Shown one piece after another: positions 31,391 through 40,442 of a DNA stretch of 64,000 nucleotides (the stretch's first letter is position 1; the number at the start of each line of letters is the position of its first letter). The DNA is taken from positions 1 through 64,000 of the forward strand of contig CAZNHL010000007.1 in assembly GCA_964572965.1 (NCBI GenBank), in the 5' to 3' direction. Source of the DNA: CAZNHL01 sp964572965 (lineage in GTDB: Bacteria; Bacteroidota; Bacteroidia; Cytophagales; UBA9547). A program made the translations under genes and the position numbers. A model generated the notes under the pieces. It was not told the DNA's origin. It worked only from the letters and a program-made list of their open reading frames with translations, and did no database searches.

Positions 31391-32269
31391 GTGAAGATAG
31401 CATTACACGGAAGACCATTCAAAGAGGAGTTTATTCCTCATATCAGAGAAATACTTTCTATTCTTCAGGCTCATAAGGTTGAGATTGTGCTCAATAAACT
31501 TTATGCTGCTTTTTTAGTCAAACAAAAAATTATTTCCAAAAGCGAATATCCGACTTTTACAGATTTGTCTGACTTTCCGGATTGTGACTATGTTTTCAGT
31601 ATAGGTGGTGATGGAACTCTGTTGGAATCAATCACCTTTATTGGGAAAAAAGAGACTCCTATTCTTGGTTTTAATATCGGACGCCTAGGCTATCTGGCTA
31701 CTATTTCCAAGGACGAGATAAGTGATTCGCTGGAAAAACTTTTCAATAAAGAATATAAAATAGAAGACCGCATTTTGGTGCAACTGGAGTCGGATCAAAA
31801 ATTATTTGGTGATATTAATTTTGGTTTAAACGAGCTGAGTATTTTTAAACGCGATACTTCTTCAATGATAATTGTTCATACATATATCAATGGGCAATTC
31901 TTGAATTCTTATTGGGCAGATGGCTTATTGGTAGCAACACCTACAGGTTCTACAGGTTATTCTTTGAGTGTAGGAGGTCCCGTTGTGTTACCGAGTTCTA
32001 ATAATTTTATTATTGCACCGGTAAGTCCGCATAGCCTGAATGTCAGGCCTTTAATTGTTTCTGATGATTCTGTTATCTCTTTCAAGATTGAAGGAAGGAG
32101 CAAAAATTTTCTGGTTGCCTTAGATTCCAGGTCATGTAAAGTAGATGCATCTGTGCAATTATCCGTAAAAAAAGCAGATTTTAAAGCGAAATTAGTTACC
32201 TTGAACAATACTAGTTATTTAACAACACTCCGGAAAAAGTTGAACTGGGGTATTGATGTAAGAAATTGA
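31391..32269 (+). CDS. nadK: NAD kinase
   Basis: NadK phosphorylates NAD to NADP. The GTG at 31391 gives MKIALHGRPF, the family start; a TTG two codons earlier is the alternative. 292 aa. The substrate motif GGDGTLLES and GFNIGRLGYLA are present, as are NELSIF and the second Gly-rich motif TPTGSTGYSLSVGGPVV. Cytoplasmic. Part of the run from the hydrolase and CBS genes. The following PorG-like gene has its own promoter. Confidence 0.95.
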   Translation: MKIALHGRPFKEEFIPHIREILSILQAHKVEIVLNKLYAAFLVKQKIISKSEYPTFTDLSDFPDCDYVFSIGGDGTLLESITFIGKKETPILGFNIGRLGYLATISKDEISDSLEKLFNKEYKIEDRILVQLESDQKLFGDINFGLNELSIFKRDTSSMIIVHTYINGQFLNSYWADGLLVATPTGSTGYSLSVGGPVVLPSSNNFIIAPVSPHSLNVRPLIVSDDSVISFKIEGRSKNFLVALDSRSCKVDASVQLSVKKADFKAKLVTLNNTSYLTTLRKKLNWGIDVRN

Positions 32270-32277
32270 ATATATTT

Positions 32278-32308
32278 TTGATTTATTTCAATATAATATA
32301 TAGTTTTG
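32278..32308 (+). promoter_or_regulatory. Promoter of the PorG-like / uppS / bamA region
   Basis: TTG (32278-32280), 20 bases, then TAGTTTTG (32301-32308), a full match to TAnnTTTG. The ATG at 32350 lies 41 bases downstream. Confidence 0.65.
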
Positions 32309-32349
32309 TCTAAACAGCCTATTTGTTTCTAAAGATTAAAGAACATTTT

Positions 32350-33315
32350 ATGAAGAAACTACAACACCTACCTATCATTTGCCTAGCTATAGTTATGGTG
32401 GCTTTCTCAGTTAATACCGGTTATGCCCAAAAATTCACAAAGAAAAAGAAGTATTGGGAAATAGGTGCCAGTTTAGGCATAATGAACTATGTGGGAGAGC
32501 TAGATCCGGGTCAGAGTTTTGTTAGTCCGGGATTACAATATACTAAGCCTAGTGTAGGGGTGCATTTGATGCGTAAGTTTCATCCAAGATTGTTTTGGAG
32601 AGCTGCTTTCACTTATGGTAGAGTCAAAGGGGATGACAGAACTGCATTGGGAGATGATGGTGACTTCAGAAGAGCACGCGATTTGAATTTCAGAAGTGAT
32701 ATCTTTGAATTGAAAGGCGATTTGATTATCGACTTATTTGATAATAGAGGTAACTATACCAAAAGATCTGATTACAATGTTTACGGTTTCATAGGATTGG
32801 CAGGGTTTTATATGCGCCCTCAATTCCTGATGATAGATCAGGCTACCGGTGAGAGAACGAGTACCTGGGTAGCTGCACAGCCATACAAAACTGAAGGAAA
32901 GAGTTATTCTTCATTTCAGATGGCCATTCCTTTCGGATTGGGTTTCAGATATAAGTTAAGTAAACAGTGGGATTTAGCCTTTGAAATTGGCTGGAGAAGA
33001 ACATTTACAGATTACCTGGATGACGTAAGTACGACTTATGCAGGTCCTGAGAACTTACCTAGAGATACATGGTATATCGCTGACCGCTCTGCTGCTGCTC
33101 AGTATTATGGTCATACAACTATTACTAATCCATCTATGACTCAATCTAATGTGATGTCTTCTGACGGACAGGTCGATAATTATACTCACCTTGCCGGTTT
33201 TGGTCAGAAAGGTGATCAGCGTGGCGATAAAAACACAGATTGGTATATTGTGACAGGTTTTCATTTGTCTTACATTATTCCTGAGCGTGTAGTTTGTCCT
33301 AAGTTCAGAAATTAA
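32350..33315 (+). CDS. DUF6089 outer-membrane beta-barrel, PorG-like
   Basis: 321 aa from the ATG at 32350 (signal peptide ending near GYAQ; the upstream start at 32323 adds nine residues before it). The body is rich in alternating aromatic strands, with WEIGASLGIMNYVGELDP, YGFIGLAGFYM, GLGFRYKLSKQWDLAFEIGW and a C-terminal strand, as in an outer-membrane barrel. DUF6089 includes PorG of Porphyromonas gingivalis, a type IX secretion component located beside uppS and bamA, the order found here. It is one of two tandem copies, longer than the second. The T9SS role is inferred from family and position. Confidence 0.8.
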   Translation: MKKLQHLPIICLAIVMVAFSVNTGYAQKFTKKKKYWEIGASLGIMNYVGELDPGQSFVSPGLQYTKPSVGVHLMRKFHPRLFWRAAFTYGRVKGDDRTALGDDGDFRRARDLNFRSDIFELKGDLIIDLFDNRGNYTKRSDYNVYGFIGLAGFYMRPQFLMIDQATGERTSTWVAAQPYKTEGKSYSSFQMAIPFGLGFRYKLSKQWDLAFEIGWRRTFTDYLDDVSTTYAGPENLPRDTWYIADRSAAAQYYGHTTITNPSMTQSNVMSSDGQVDNYTHLAGFGQKGDQRGDKNTDWYIVTGFHLSYIIPERVVCPKFRN

Positions 33316-33358
33316 GAAATTATACAATATCATCGTGGTAAAAACGTTTAGACAGTAT

Positions 33359-34030
33359 ATGAAGCATTTCATTACTGTCTTTTTCTTTTCTTTATTATTT
33401 TTCAATACCGCATATTCCCAAAAATGGGAAGTAGGTGCAGGTATTGGTGGCACTTTATACAGGGGTGAGTTGGCTCCCGGGTTTAAACCTCTACAGGTAA
33501 GGCCCGGTGGACAGGCTTTTGTCAGATATAATTTCAGCCCGGTTTTTGACCTACGCGTGAATGTATTATTTACAGGCATACATGGGTCAGATCAAGGAAG
33601 TAATAATGCTATGGCGAAGCTTCGCAATACTTCTTTTAATAATAGCATATCTGAAATTTCTTTTCTGGCAGAGTATAACTTTTTTGACTTCAGGGCTCCT
33701 CACAAAACCTTTAAGGCAACAAATAAGTGGTCTCCTTATTTATTAATGGGTTTAGGTGTATTTCGTTTCACCGCCTATGAAAAGGATCAGAACTATTCAA
33801 TGAATCTATGTATTCCATTAGGTGTTGGGGTAAAATGGGCCTATTCAAAGCAAGTTAATTTTGGTGTTGAGGCCGGCTATCGGATTACCTTTACAGATCA
33901 GCTGGATAATGTTTATGAGCGTGATGGTTCAAATACTACGCAGACTTCATATACTGATAATGATGCTTATTTGTTTGCCGGGGTTCAGGTTAGCTATACC
34001 TTTTATTCTGTCAAATGCCCTGAAAAATAA
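33359..34030 (+). CDS. DUF6089 outer-membrane beta-barrel, second PorG-like paralogue
   Basis: 223 aa from the ATG at 33359 (signal peptide MKHFITVFFFSLLFFNTAYS); a GTG at 33335 is possible. WEVGAGIGGTLYRGELAPG parallels the first copy, and the barrel strands end with SYTFYSVKCPEK. This size and its place directly before uppS and bamA match classical PorG better than the upstream gene does. Probably cotranscribed with it (43-base gap). Confidence 0.82.
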   Translation: MKHFITVFFFSLLFFNTAYSQKWEVGAGIGGTLYRGELAPGFKPLQVRPGGQAFVRYNFSPVFDLRVNVLFTGIHGSDQGSNNAMAKLRNTSFNNSISEISFLAEYNFFDFRAPHKTFKATNKWSPYLLMGLGVFRFTAYEKDQNYSMNLCIPLGVGVKWAYSKQVNFGVEAGYRITFTDQLDNVYERDGSNTTQTSYTDNDAYLFAGVQVSYTFYSVKCPEK

Positions 34031-34047
34031 GTTCTCTTAGACTATTC

Positions 34048-34078
34048 TTGAAAATCTCTTTTATAAGACCCATATTTG
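34048..34078 (+). promoter_or_regulatory. Promoter candidate of uppS-bamA
   Basis: TTG (34048-34050), 20 bases, CATATTTG (34071-34078), one mismatch to TAnnTTTG. A palindrome CTCAAATTTGAG (34083-34094) covers the expected transcription start. Confidence 0.45.
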
Positions 34079-34120
34079 CACTCTCAAATTTGAGGCAATA
34101 CATTACTAATTAAATCTGTT

Positions 34121-34861
34121 TTGAAAGAAGATATTAATCCCGACCGAATTCCTCAGCATATTGCCGTAATTATGGATGGGAATGGCCGTTGGGCAAAGCA
34201 GAAAGGGGCCGCTCGGATTTTTGGACATAAAAATGCAATCAAAGCCGTACGGGAAACGGTTGAAGGTTGCGTTGAGCTGGGTGTTAGTTTTTTAACCTTG
34301 TACGCATTTTCAACTGAAAATTGGAATAGACCAAAGGAAGAAGTTAATGCTTTAATGGAACTTTTAATAGGTACTATTATTGACGAGTTAAAGACACTTA
34401 CAAAAAATGGTATTAAACTCCAGACAATCGGAGATACAGCAGCCCTGCCTGAAAAATGCCGTAACCAGTTGCTTGAAGCAATAGAGCAAACAAAGCACCA
34501 CAATAAGATGACATTAATTTTGGCACTTAGCTATAGTGGGCGCTGGGAGTTAGTACATGCAATAAAAGGGATTTCAGAAGATATAAAAACTGGTAAAATT
34601 GCTTCAGATGTAATTTCTGAAGAATTAGTAAGTGCTTATTTACAAACTGCGCAATACCCCGATCCTGAATTAATGATCAGGACCAGCGGAGAACTGAGAA
34701 TAAGTAATTTTTTATTATGGCAAATAGCATATTCCGAGCTGTACTTCACTGAGGTTCTATGGCCTGATTTCAGAAGAGAGCATTTACACGAAGCTGTTTT
34801 GGATTATCAAAAGAGAGAGAGAAGGTTTGGCAAGACCAGTGAACAATTGAATATCAATTAA
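34121..34861 (+). CDS. uppS: Undecaprenyl diphosphate synthase (isoprenyl transferase)
   Basis: This cis-prenyltransferase makes the C55 lipid carrier used for peptidoglycan and glycan assembly. 246 aa from a TTG at 34121, which gives the normal N-terminus before HIAVIMDGNGRWA (catalytic Asp). FSTENWNRP and the C-terminal RTSGELRISNFLLWQIAYSE confirm the family. Cytoplasmic face of the membrane. It is followed after 2 bases by bamA, a coupling conserved across Bacteroidota and many other bacteria. Confidence 0.96.
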   Translation: MKEDINPDRIPQHIAVIMDGNGRWAKQKGAARIFGHKNAIKAVRETVEGCVELGVSFLTLYAFSTENWNRPKEEVNALMELLIGTIIDELKTLTKNGIKLQTIGDTAALPEKCRNQLLEAIEQTKHHNKMTLILALSYSGRWELVHAIKGISEDIKTGKIASDVISEELVSAYLQTAQYPDPELMIRTSGELRISNFLLWQIAYSELYFTEVLWPDFRREHLHEAVLDYQKRERRFGKTSEQLNIN

Positions 34862-34863
34862 TA

Positions 34864-37458
34864 ATGTATCAAAAAATATACCTTCTAGTAGCCCTTTGTT
34901 TACTCTCTGTGGCTTCCTTGGCCCAGAGTGATGAGTTTGATAATGATTTTAATTTTAGGTTTAACTACACAGAACCTGGCAAATACGAAATTGCAGACAT
35001 TACTATCAGTGGTGCAAAGTTTGTAGATCCCAGTGCTATTATCTCAATTACCGGCTTAAAAAAAGGTGATATTGTTAAAGTTCCCGGCGATGATATAGCT
35101 AAGGCTATTAAGAATCTGTGGGGACAGGGAATTCTTGGTGATGTTGAGGTGAAGATCACCAAAATGGAGGGTAATCAGATCTGGCTCGATTTATTCCTTC
35201 AGGAACGTCCCCGCTTGTCTAAATTTGTAATTAAAGGGGTTAAGAAAGCTGATGAAGATGATCTGAAAGAAAAGATCAGATTAATTAAAGGAAAGGTTTT
35301 AACAGATGTTTTAATTAAGAATACCCAGAATACTGTAAAAAAGCACTTTGTTGAAAAAGGTTATCTTAATACTGTCGTAACAATACAGAGAGTAAAGGAT
35401 ACATTGTTTACAAACAATGTGATTCTTACAATTAATGTTGACAGAAAGAGAAAAGTTAAAATAGATCATATAAATTTTTCAGGTAACGAAATATTTACTT
35501 CAGCTCAGCTGAAAAAGAAATTGAAAAAGACAAAGGAGAAGAGTCTTGTTAATACTTTTTCATCCACTAAGTATAAAAAATCCGATTATGAAGAGGACAA
35601 GAAAGCGCTGATTACCTATTATAATACAAAGGGATACAGAGATGCTGCCATTGTTCATGATTCGGTTTATCCTGTTCAGCATGCTGTTTGGACAATTGAT
35701 AATACAGGGTACATGTCCAAAAAGCCAACAAACAAGTCTTCTAGTAGCCGTGTAGGTATAGATATTCATATATCAGAGGGAAGAAAATATTATTTCAGGA
35801 ATATTACCTGGGTAGGTAATTTTATTCATGATGATAAAGAGCTTAGTGACATTCTGGCTATCAAAAAAGGAGATGTTTATAATACAGAATTACTTGATAG
35901 CCGACTAAACTACAATCCAAGTGGATTGGACGTTAGCTCACTTTATCTTGATGATGGATATTTATTTTATAACTGCGATCCAGTGGAAATACATGTAGAT
36001 GGTGATTCTATTGATATAGAAATGCGGATTCATGAAGGTGCGCAGGCGATTATTGATCAGGTGACAGTATCTGGTAATACTAAAACTAACGACCATGTAA
36101 TTTTAAGAGAGATTCGGACTATTCCGGGAAGGAAATTCAGCCGTTCTGATTTGATAAGATCTCAAAGAGAATTAGCTACTTTGGGGTATTTTGATCCTGA
36201 AAAAATCCAGATTAACCCTATTCCAAATCCTGCAAACGGGACAGTAGATATTGAATATAATGTAACTGAAAAACCAAGTGATCAGATTCAGTTGTCCGGG
36301 GGGTATGGTGGTTTCTATGGTTTGACAGGTACTCTTGGTGTCGTTTTTAATAACTTCTCATTAAGAAATATTCCTCATTTCAGTAAGTGGGACCCTTTGC
36401 CTTCAGGTGATGGACAGCGCTTGTCCGTTAGTTTGCAGTCAAATGGTATTCCTTATCAGAGTTATACTTTCAGCTTTACAGAGCCTTGGTTGGGTGGGAC
36501 GAAACCTCGTTCCCTGACAATTTCTGCAAACAGGTCTATACAACGTACTACAAATTATTATACAGGGCAAACTTTTGGCGGGCACCTGAAACTGACAAGT
36601 TTATCTATTGGTTTAGGGCGTCGTTTAAAATGGCCTGATGATTACTTTACGCTGAACAATACATTGAGCTTCCTGAATTATAATCTTGCATCATTCAGCA
36701 GTGGTTATATTCCTGTAAGGGATGGCGTATTTAACAGTTTCACGCTTGGGACAACACTAGCGAGAAACAGTATCGATAACCCTACATACCCAAGAAGGGG
36801 TTCTTCATTGTCGCTGAATTTGACATTGACTCCACCCTATTCAGTATTTATGGGCAAACAAGATTATAAAGGGATGACAGATGAACAAGTGTATTCTAAA
36901 AAGTTCAGCCTGGTCGAGTATTATAAAACAATGTTTGATTGTTCATTTTTTACTCGTATAGCAGGGGATTTGGTATTGAATACAAGGGCACATTTTGGCT
37001 TCTTGGGAGCTTATAATCCGGATTTGGGCATTGGGCCATTTGAGCGTTTTGTACTGGGAGGTAGTGGATTGTCAGGCTTTAACTTCTTGTTAGGTTCTGA
37101 TGTAATAGGTTTACGTGGCTATCAGGATAATAGCATTGGACGTGACCCTACAGGGAAAGATGCACAAGGGGGCGTAGCTTATGACAAGATCGTGTTTGAA
37201 ATGCGTTATCCTATTACATTGAATCCAATGGCTTCTATTTATGTACTTGGTTTTGCCGAAGGAGGAAATAACGTGAGAAGTTATACTCAGTATGATCCGT
37301 TCAAGTTATATCGTTCTGCAGGTTTTGGTGCGAGAATATTTATGCCGGCCTTTGGTTTAATAGGGGTGGATTATGGTTGGGGCTTCGACGAAGTGCCAGG
37401 TATTCCTGGAGCTAACCGTAATAGATTTACATTCTCAATTGGTCAACAGCTGAGATAA
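34864..37458 (+). CDS. bamA: Outer-membrane protein assembly factor BamA
   Basis: BamA inserts beta-barrel proteins into the outer membrane. 864 aa: a signal peptide ends at SLAQ, an acidic/aromatic linker follows, then POTRA domains (starting IADITISGAKFVDPSAI at about 42, FVIKGVKKADEDDL, IDHINFSGNEIFT, later INQ-like VTVSGNTKTNDHVI). The D15/surface-antigen barrel (about 480-864) has SLNLTLTPPYS, GGSGLSGF and LRGYQDNSIG. The protein ends with an Arg-terminated strand (FSIGQQLR). Length suits the phylum. The two Skp-like chaperones that deliver its clients are encoded next. Confidence 0.96.
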   Translation: MYQKIYLLVALCLLSVASLAQSDEFDNDFNFRFNYTEPGKYEIADITISGAKFVDPSAIISITGLKKGDIVKVPGDDIAKAIKNLWGQGILGDVEVKITKMEGNQIWLDLFLQERPRLSKFVIKGVKKADEDDLKEKIRLIKGKVLTDVLIKNTQNTVKKHFVEKGYLNTVVTIQRVKDTLFTNNVILTINVDRKRKVKIDHINFSGNEIFTSAQLKKKLKKTKEKSLVNTFSSTKYKKSDYEEDKKALITYYNTKGYRDAAIVHDSVYPVQHAVWTIDNTGYMSKKPTNKSSSSRVGIDIHISEGRKYYFRNITWVGNFIHDDKELSDILAIKKGDVYNTELLDSRLNYNPSGLDVSSLYLDDGYLFYNCDPVEIHVDGDSIDIEMRIHEGAQAIIDQVTVSGNTKTNDHVILREIRTIPGRKFSRSDLIRSQRELATLGYFDPEKIQINPIPNPANGTVDIEYNVTEKPSDQIQLSGGYGGFYGLTGTLGVVFNNFSLRNIPHFSKWDPLPSGDGQRLSVSLQSNGIPYQSYTFSFTEPWLGGTKPRSLTISANRSIQRTTNYYTGQTFGGHLKLTSLSIGLGRRLKWPDDYFTLNNTLSFLNYNLASFSSGYIPVRDGVFNSFTLGTTLARNSIDNPTYPRRGSSLSLNLTLTPPYSVFMGKQDYKGMTDEQVYSKKFSLVEYYKTMFDCSFFTRIAGDLVLNTRAHFGFLGAYNPDLGIGPFERFVLGGSGLSGFNFLLGSDVIGLRGYQDNSIGRDPTGKDAQGGVAYDKIVFEMRYPITLNPMASIYVLGFAEGGNNVRSYTQYDPFKLYRSAGFGARIFMPAFGLIGVDYGWGFDEVPGIPGANRNRFTFSIGQQLR

Positions 37459-37504
37459 TCTGTATTTTGATTCTGAAGTATAACTTCTTATACTTGTATA
37501 AATT

Positions 37505-38053
37505 ATGAGGTTAAAAGTTGCTTTTTTTCTTATTCTTCTGGCATTTGGATTTAATTCATTTGGGCAGAAGTTTGGCTATGTGGATACGGACTTTATCTTG
37601 AATAAGCTTCCTGAATATAAGAAAGCTCAAGGTGAGTTGGATAAGGTTTCACAAAAATGGCAGGCAGAGGTTGAGGAAAAGTATAAAAACATAGAGAAGC
37701 TCTATGTTGCTTTTCATGCCGAAGAGTTGCTCCTTACCGAAGATATGAGGAAGGAGAGGACTGATACTATTGTCAAATATGAAAAGGCAGCTAAAGAGTT
37801 GCAGAATAAGTATTTTGGTTATGAAGGTTTGTTATTTCTGAAGAAAACAGAATTGACAAAACCGGTTCTTGACAAGGTATTTAAAGCAGTACAAAAAGTA
37901 GCAAAATCTAAACAACTGGCTATCGTATTTGATAAATCCGGTGATATAGTAATGATATATACTGACCCAAGACATGATTATACCGATTATGTTCTTGAAG
38001 AGTTAGGGCTAGGGGATAAAGCAGATACTATAGATAACAAACAAAAACAATAA
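37505..38053 (+). CDS. OmpH/Skp-family periplasmic chaperone
   Basis: 182 aa with a signal peptide (ends FNSFGQ) and FGYVDTDFILNKLPEYKKAQ, the start of the OmpH/Skp trimerisation region. A long charged coiled coil (about 45-130) follows, with a return segment (KQLAIVFDKSGDIVMIYTD). Skp holds unfolded outer-membrane proteins on their way to BamA, which is encoded 46 bases upstream. It is the first of a tandem pair. Confidence 0.93.
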   Translation: MRLKVAFFLILLAFGFNSFGQKFGYVDTDFILNKLPEYKKAQGELDKVSQKWQAEVEEKYKNIEKLYVAFHAEELLLTEDMRKERTDTIVKYEKAAKELQNKYFGYEGLLFLKKTELTKPVLDKVFKAVQKVAKSKQLAIVFDKSGDIVMIYTDPRHDYTDYVLEELGLGDKADTIDNKQKQ

Positions 38054-38066
38054 CCTTAATAACAAC

Positions 38067-38687
38067 ATGAAAATGAAATTTTTGAAGTCGTTTCTAATTG
38101 CCGGTTTATTAATGGCTGGCGTGAGTGCCACGGCACAGGAAAAACATATTAGAATCGGTTATACAAATGTAGAAGCCATTGTGTCTCAAATGCCTGAAAG
38201 TAAGCAGATAGAGAATGAATTGAAAACATATAAGTCGCAGTTGGATAATCAGCTACAGGCTAAAATCAAAGATTTTCAGGCTAAATATGAAGCTTATCAG
38301 AGAGGTGCTTCTATGATGTCAGATGTTATCAAGGCAGATAAAGAGCGTGAATTGCAGGATATGCAAGGCCAGATGGAGGAGTTTCAGAAAAATGCCGAAG
38401 CTTCTATGCAAAGAAAGCAAGAGCAATTATTGGAGCCTGTATTGACTAAAGTGCAGAAAGCAATTGATGAAGTAGCCAATGAAAATGGTTTTGCTTACGT
38501 ATTTAACAGTGATGGTGGTATGGGTATGAGTATTATTCTTCATGCTCCTGAAAAGGATGATGTTACTCCGTTAGTCTTGAAAAAATTAGGGATAACTCCT
38601 CCTGCACCTAAGGCAGCAACAACACCTGCTCCTGCAACATCTCCTGCTGGCGCAGCAAAGCCTGCGGTTAAGCCAGCTGGTAAGTAG
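38067..38687 (+). CDS. OmpH/Skp-family periplasmic chaperone, second copy
   Basis: 206 aa: signal peptide ending at ATAQ, IRIGYTNVEAIVSQMPESKQ, a Gln-rich coiled coil (about 45-130) and AYVFNSDGGMGMSI. The Pro/Ala-rich C-terminal tail (about 175-206, APKAATTPAPATSPAG) is absent from the first copy. Same inferred role as its neighbour, 13 bases upstream. A terminator follows at 38707-38729. Confidence 0.93.
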   Translation: MKMKFLKSFLIAGLLMAGVSATAQEKHIRIGYTNVEAIVSQMPESKQIENELKTYKSQLDNQLQAKIKDFQAKYEAYQRGASMMSDVIKADKERELQDMQGQMEEFQKNAEASMQRKQEQLLEPVLTKVQKAIDEVANENGFAYVFNSDGGMGMSIILHAPEKDDVTPLVLKKLGITPPAPKAATTPAPATSPAGAAKPAVKPAGK

Positions 38688-38706
38688 AAGTACTGAAATA
38701 AAATTG

Positions 38707-38730
38707 AAAGCCCCTTTTGGGGCTTTTTTT
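38707..38730 (+). terminator. Terminator of the bamA-skp unit
   Basis: AAAGCCCC (38707-38714), loop TTTT, GGGGCTTT (38719-38726), then a T-run. Confidence 0.9.
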
Positions 38731-38756
38731 GTATTCACCAAATTGTATTTTGCCTA

Positions 38757-39659
38757 ATGTCTCTTATCAAAGCACCTTATCTGGAAAAAGGCGATAAAGT
38801 AATGATACTTTCGACAGCAAGAAAGGTGGCATTTCCTGAATTGCTACCTGCTATTGAAATATTAAAGTCCTGGGGATTAGAAGTAGCTTTTGCACAGCGG
38901 TTATTTCATGAAGAAAATCAGTTTGCCGGTACAGATAAGGAGCGTACAGCTGATTTACAACAGGCAATTAATGACCCTGAAATAAAGGCAATTATTTGCG
39001 CAAGAGGCGGATATGGTACTGCTCGTATCATTGACAGAGTAGATTTTACTCCTTTAATTAAAAACTCTAAATGGCTTTGTGGTTTTAGTGATGTAACAGT
39101 GACGCATAATCACTTGCACAGTAGGGGACTTTGTAGTATACATAGTACAATGCCTTTGTTGTTTGCCAAAGCTGAACGAGAGACGCTGGAGTCGCTTCGT
39201 AAGGCATTGTTTGGTGAAGAATTAAACTACACCTGTAATACACATGAATTTAATCGTCCGGGTTTGGCAAATGGTCAGATCGTAGGAGGTAATTTGTCTC
39301 TTTTGGTATCTATGATTGGTACTCCTTCTGATATAGATACCAGAGGGAAAATTCTGTTTATAGAAGATCTGGATGAATACCTTTACCATATTGACAGAAT
39401 GATGCTGCAGTTGAAGAGATCAGGGAAACTGGAAAATTTAGCAGGTTTGATTGTTGGAGATATGTCCGATATGAAAGATAACACAATTCCATTCGGGAAA
39501 ACTGCTTATGAAATCATTCGTGATACGGTAGCAGAATATCAATATCCTGTATGTTTCCATTTTCCGGTAGGTCATGAAAACCATAATGTGGCAATGGTAT
39601 GTGGAGGAGACGCTGAATTATCAGTCGGAGTAGAAGAGACGAGTCTGAAGTTTGTCTAA
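38757..39659 (+). CDS. LD-carboxypeptidase (peptidase family S66)
   Basis: S66 enzymes cleave the L,D bond of murein tetrapeptides, or related amides, in the cytoplasm during wall recycling. 300 aa. ICARGGYGTARIID (80-93) and the nucleophile GFSDVT (S111) are present. The later Glu lies in FIEDLDEYLYHIDRM and the His in FPVGHENHN, completing the Ser-Glu-His triad. No signal peptide. The promoter candidate TATTTTG lies 11 bases before the ATG. Confidence 0.93.
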   Translation: MSLIKAPYLEKGDKVMILSTARKVAFPELLPAIEILKSWGLEVAFAQRLFHEENQFAGTDKERTADLQQAINDPEIKAIICARGGYGTARIIDRVDFTPLIKNSKWLCGFSDVTVTHNHLHSRGLCSIHSTMPLLFAKAERETLESLRKALFGEELNYTCNTHEFNRPGLANGQIVGGNLSLLVSMIGTPSDIDTRGKILFIEDLDEYLYHIDRMMLQLKRSGKLENLAGLIVGDMSDMKDNTIPFGKTAYEIIRDTVAEYQYPVCFHFPVGHENHNVAMVCGGDAELSVGVEETSLKFV

Positions 39660-39680
39660 ACTAGTAAAATAAACAGATAA

Positions 39681-39884
39681 CTAATTTAGAGCTCCCGTTA
39701 TTATAAGGGCAAAGGAGATAAAAAGTGCAGCGAAGAAAATAGCGACAGCAATATTACCATTACGTAATTCTTGTTTCAGATTGATATGAGTAATGTTGTT
39801 ATCAAAAATCCAAAAGGCCAGGAATAGCAGAGCCAATCCTAAAACGGCATAAAAAACATTAACTGCGATAATTGAAAACTCCAT
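39681..39884 (-). CDS. DUF350 small membrane protein
   Basis: 67 aa from the ATG at 39884 (a TTG at 39908 would add eight residues). Two hydrophobic segments (about 3-22 and 44-64) flank FDNNITHINLKQELRNGNIA, a DUF350 (YjfL-like) motif; the protein is half the size of duplicated family members. Function unknown. Convergent with the S66 peptidase gene. Confidence 0.8.
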   Translation of the reverse strand: MEFSIIAVNVFYAVLGLALLFLAFWIFDNNITHINLKQELRNGNIAVAIFFAALFISFALIITGALN

Positions 39885-39994
39885 CAGAAATAAAATATTA
39901 GTTATCAAAGTTAATAAGCTTCATCAAAGGCTGAAACATATTCGCCGAAAAAGGGTTTGAAATCCCGAATATTTTGAACAAATTTGAGTAGAAA

Positions 39995-40112
39995 CTTATA
40001 GGGGTGCGGATTGGTCACCGTTTTTTGAATAGAGATATTCAGGATTTAGACTGATAAAAGCTGAGAAATACCCTTTGAACCTGATGCGGTTAGTACCGTC
40101 GCAGGGAATAAG
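39995..40112 (+). promoter_or_regulatory. TPP riboswitch (THI element)
   Basis: The canonical core is present: GGGGTGC (40001-40007), GCTGAGA (40070-40076), ACCCTTTGAACCTGAT, then GCGGTTAGTACCGTC and GCAGGGAA. Helix P1 pairs CTTAT (39995-39999) with ATAAG (40108-40112). It binds thiamine pyrophosphate and represses the downstream thiS-thiC genes. The start of thiS lies 58 bases downstream. In Bacteroidota translation control or termination are both possible; no clear terminator follows. Confidence 0.95.
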
Positions 40113-40169
40113 TGAAATAGCCTTCCCGCGATTGCACGCCCTTTTGCTTCTACTCATTTAAACTTAATT

Positions 40170-40370
40170 ATGGTTACTGTAAACAGCAAAGTTTACGACG
40201 ACTTAGTTGATTTGTCGATCGTTCAGGTAATAAAAAAACTTGATTTGAAAGCTGAGCGCGGTGTGGCTATTGCAGTAAACAACGCAGTCATTCCCAGGCA
40301 AAACTGGGAAGAGGTATACCTTAAAGAAAACGATAAGGTATTACTGATAAGAGCCACTCAGGGTGGTTAA
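40170..40370 (+). CDS. thiS: Sulfur carrier protein ThiS
   Basis: 66-aa ubiquitin-fold protein ending in Gly-Gly (ATQGG), the thiocarboxylate-bearing terminus that donates sulfur for the thiazole ring of thiamine. VNNAVIPRQNWEEVYLKEND is typical. Directly under the TPP riboswitch. Its partners ThiF and ThiG are not encoded in the window. Confidence 0.95.
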   Translation: MVTVNSKVYDDLVDLSIVQVIKKLDLKAERGVAIAVNNAVIPRQNWEEVYLKENDKVLLIRATQGG

Positions 40371-40402
40371 TTAATTGTCTTCATTTAACTAACAGAACAT
40401 TC

Positions 40403-40432
40403 GCATTAAGCCTGTCGCTTTGTGCATTAAGC
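40403..40432 (+). repeat. Paired GCATTAAGC repeat before thiC
   Basis: Two GCATTAAGC copies (40403-40411 and 40424-40432) end 10 bases before the thiC ATG. They share GCATTAAGCAT and ACTATG with the leader of the yeeE-like gene at 24727. Confidence 0.7.
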
Positions 40433-40442
40433 ATATAAGACT

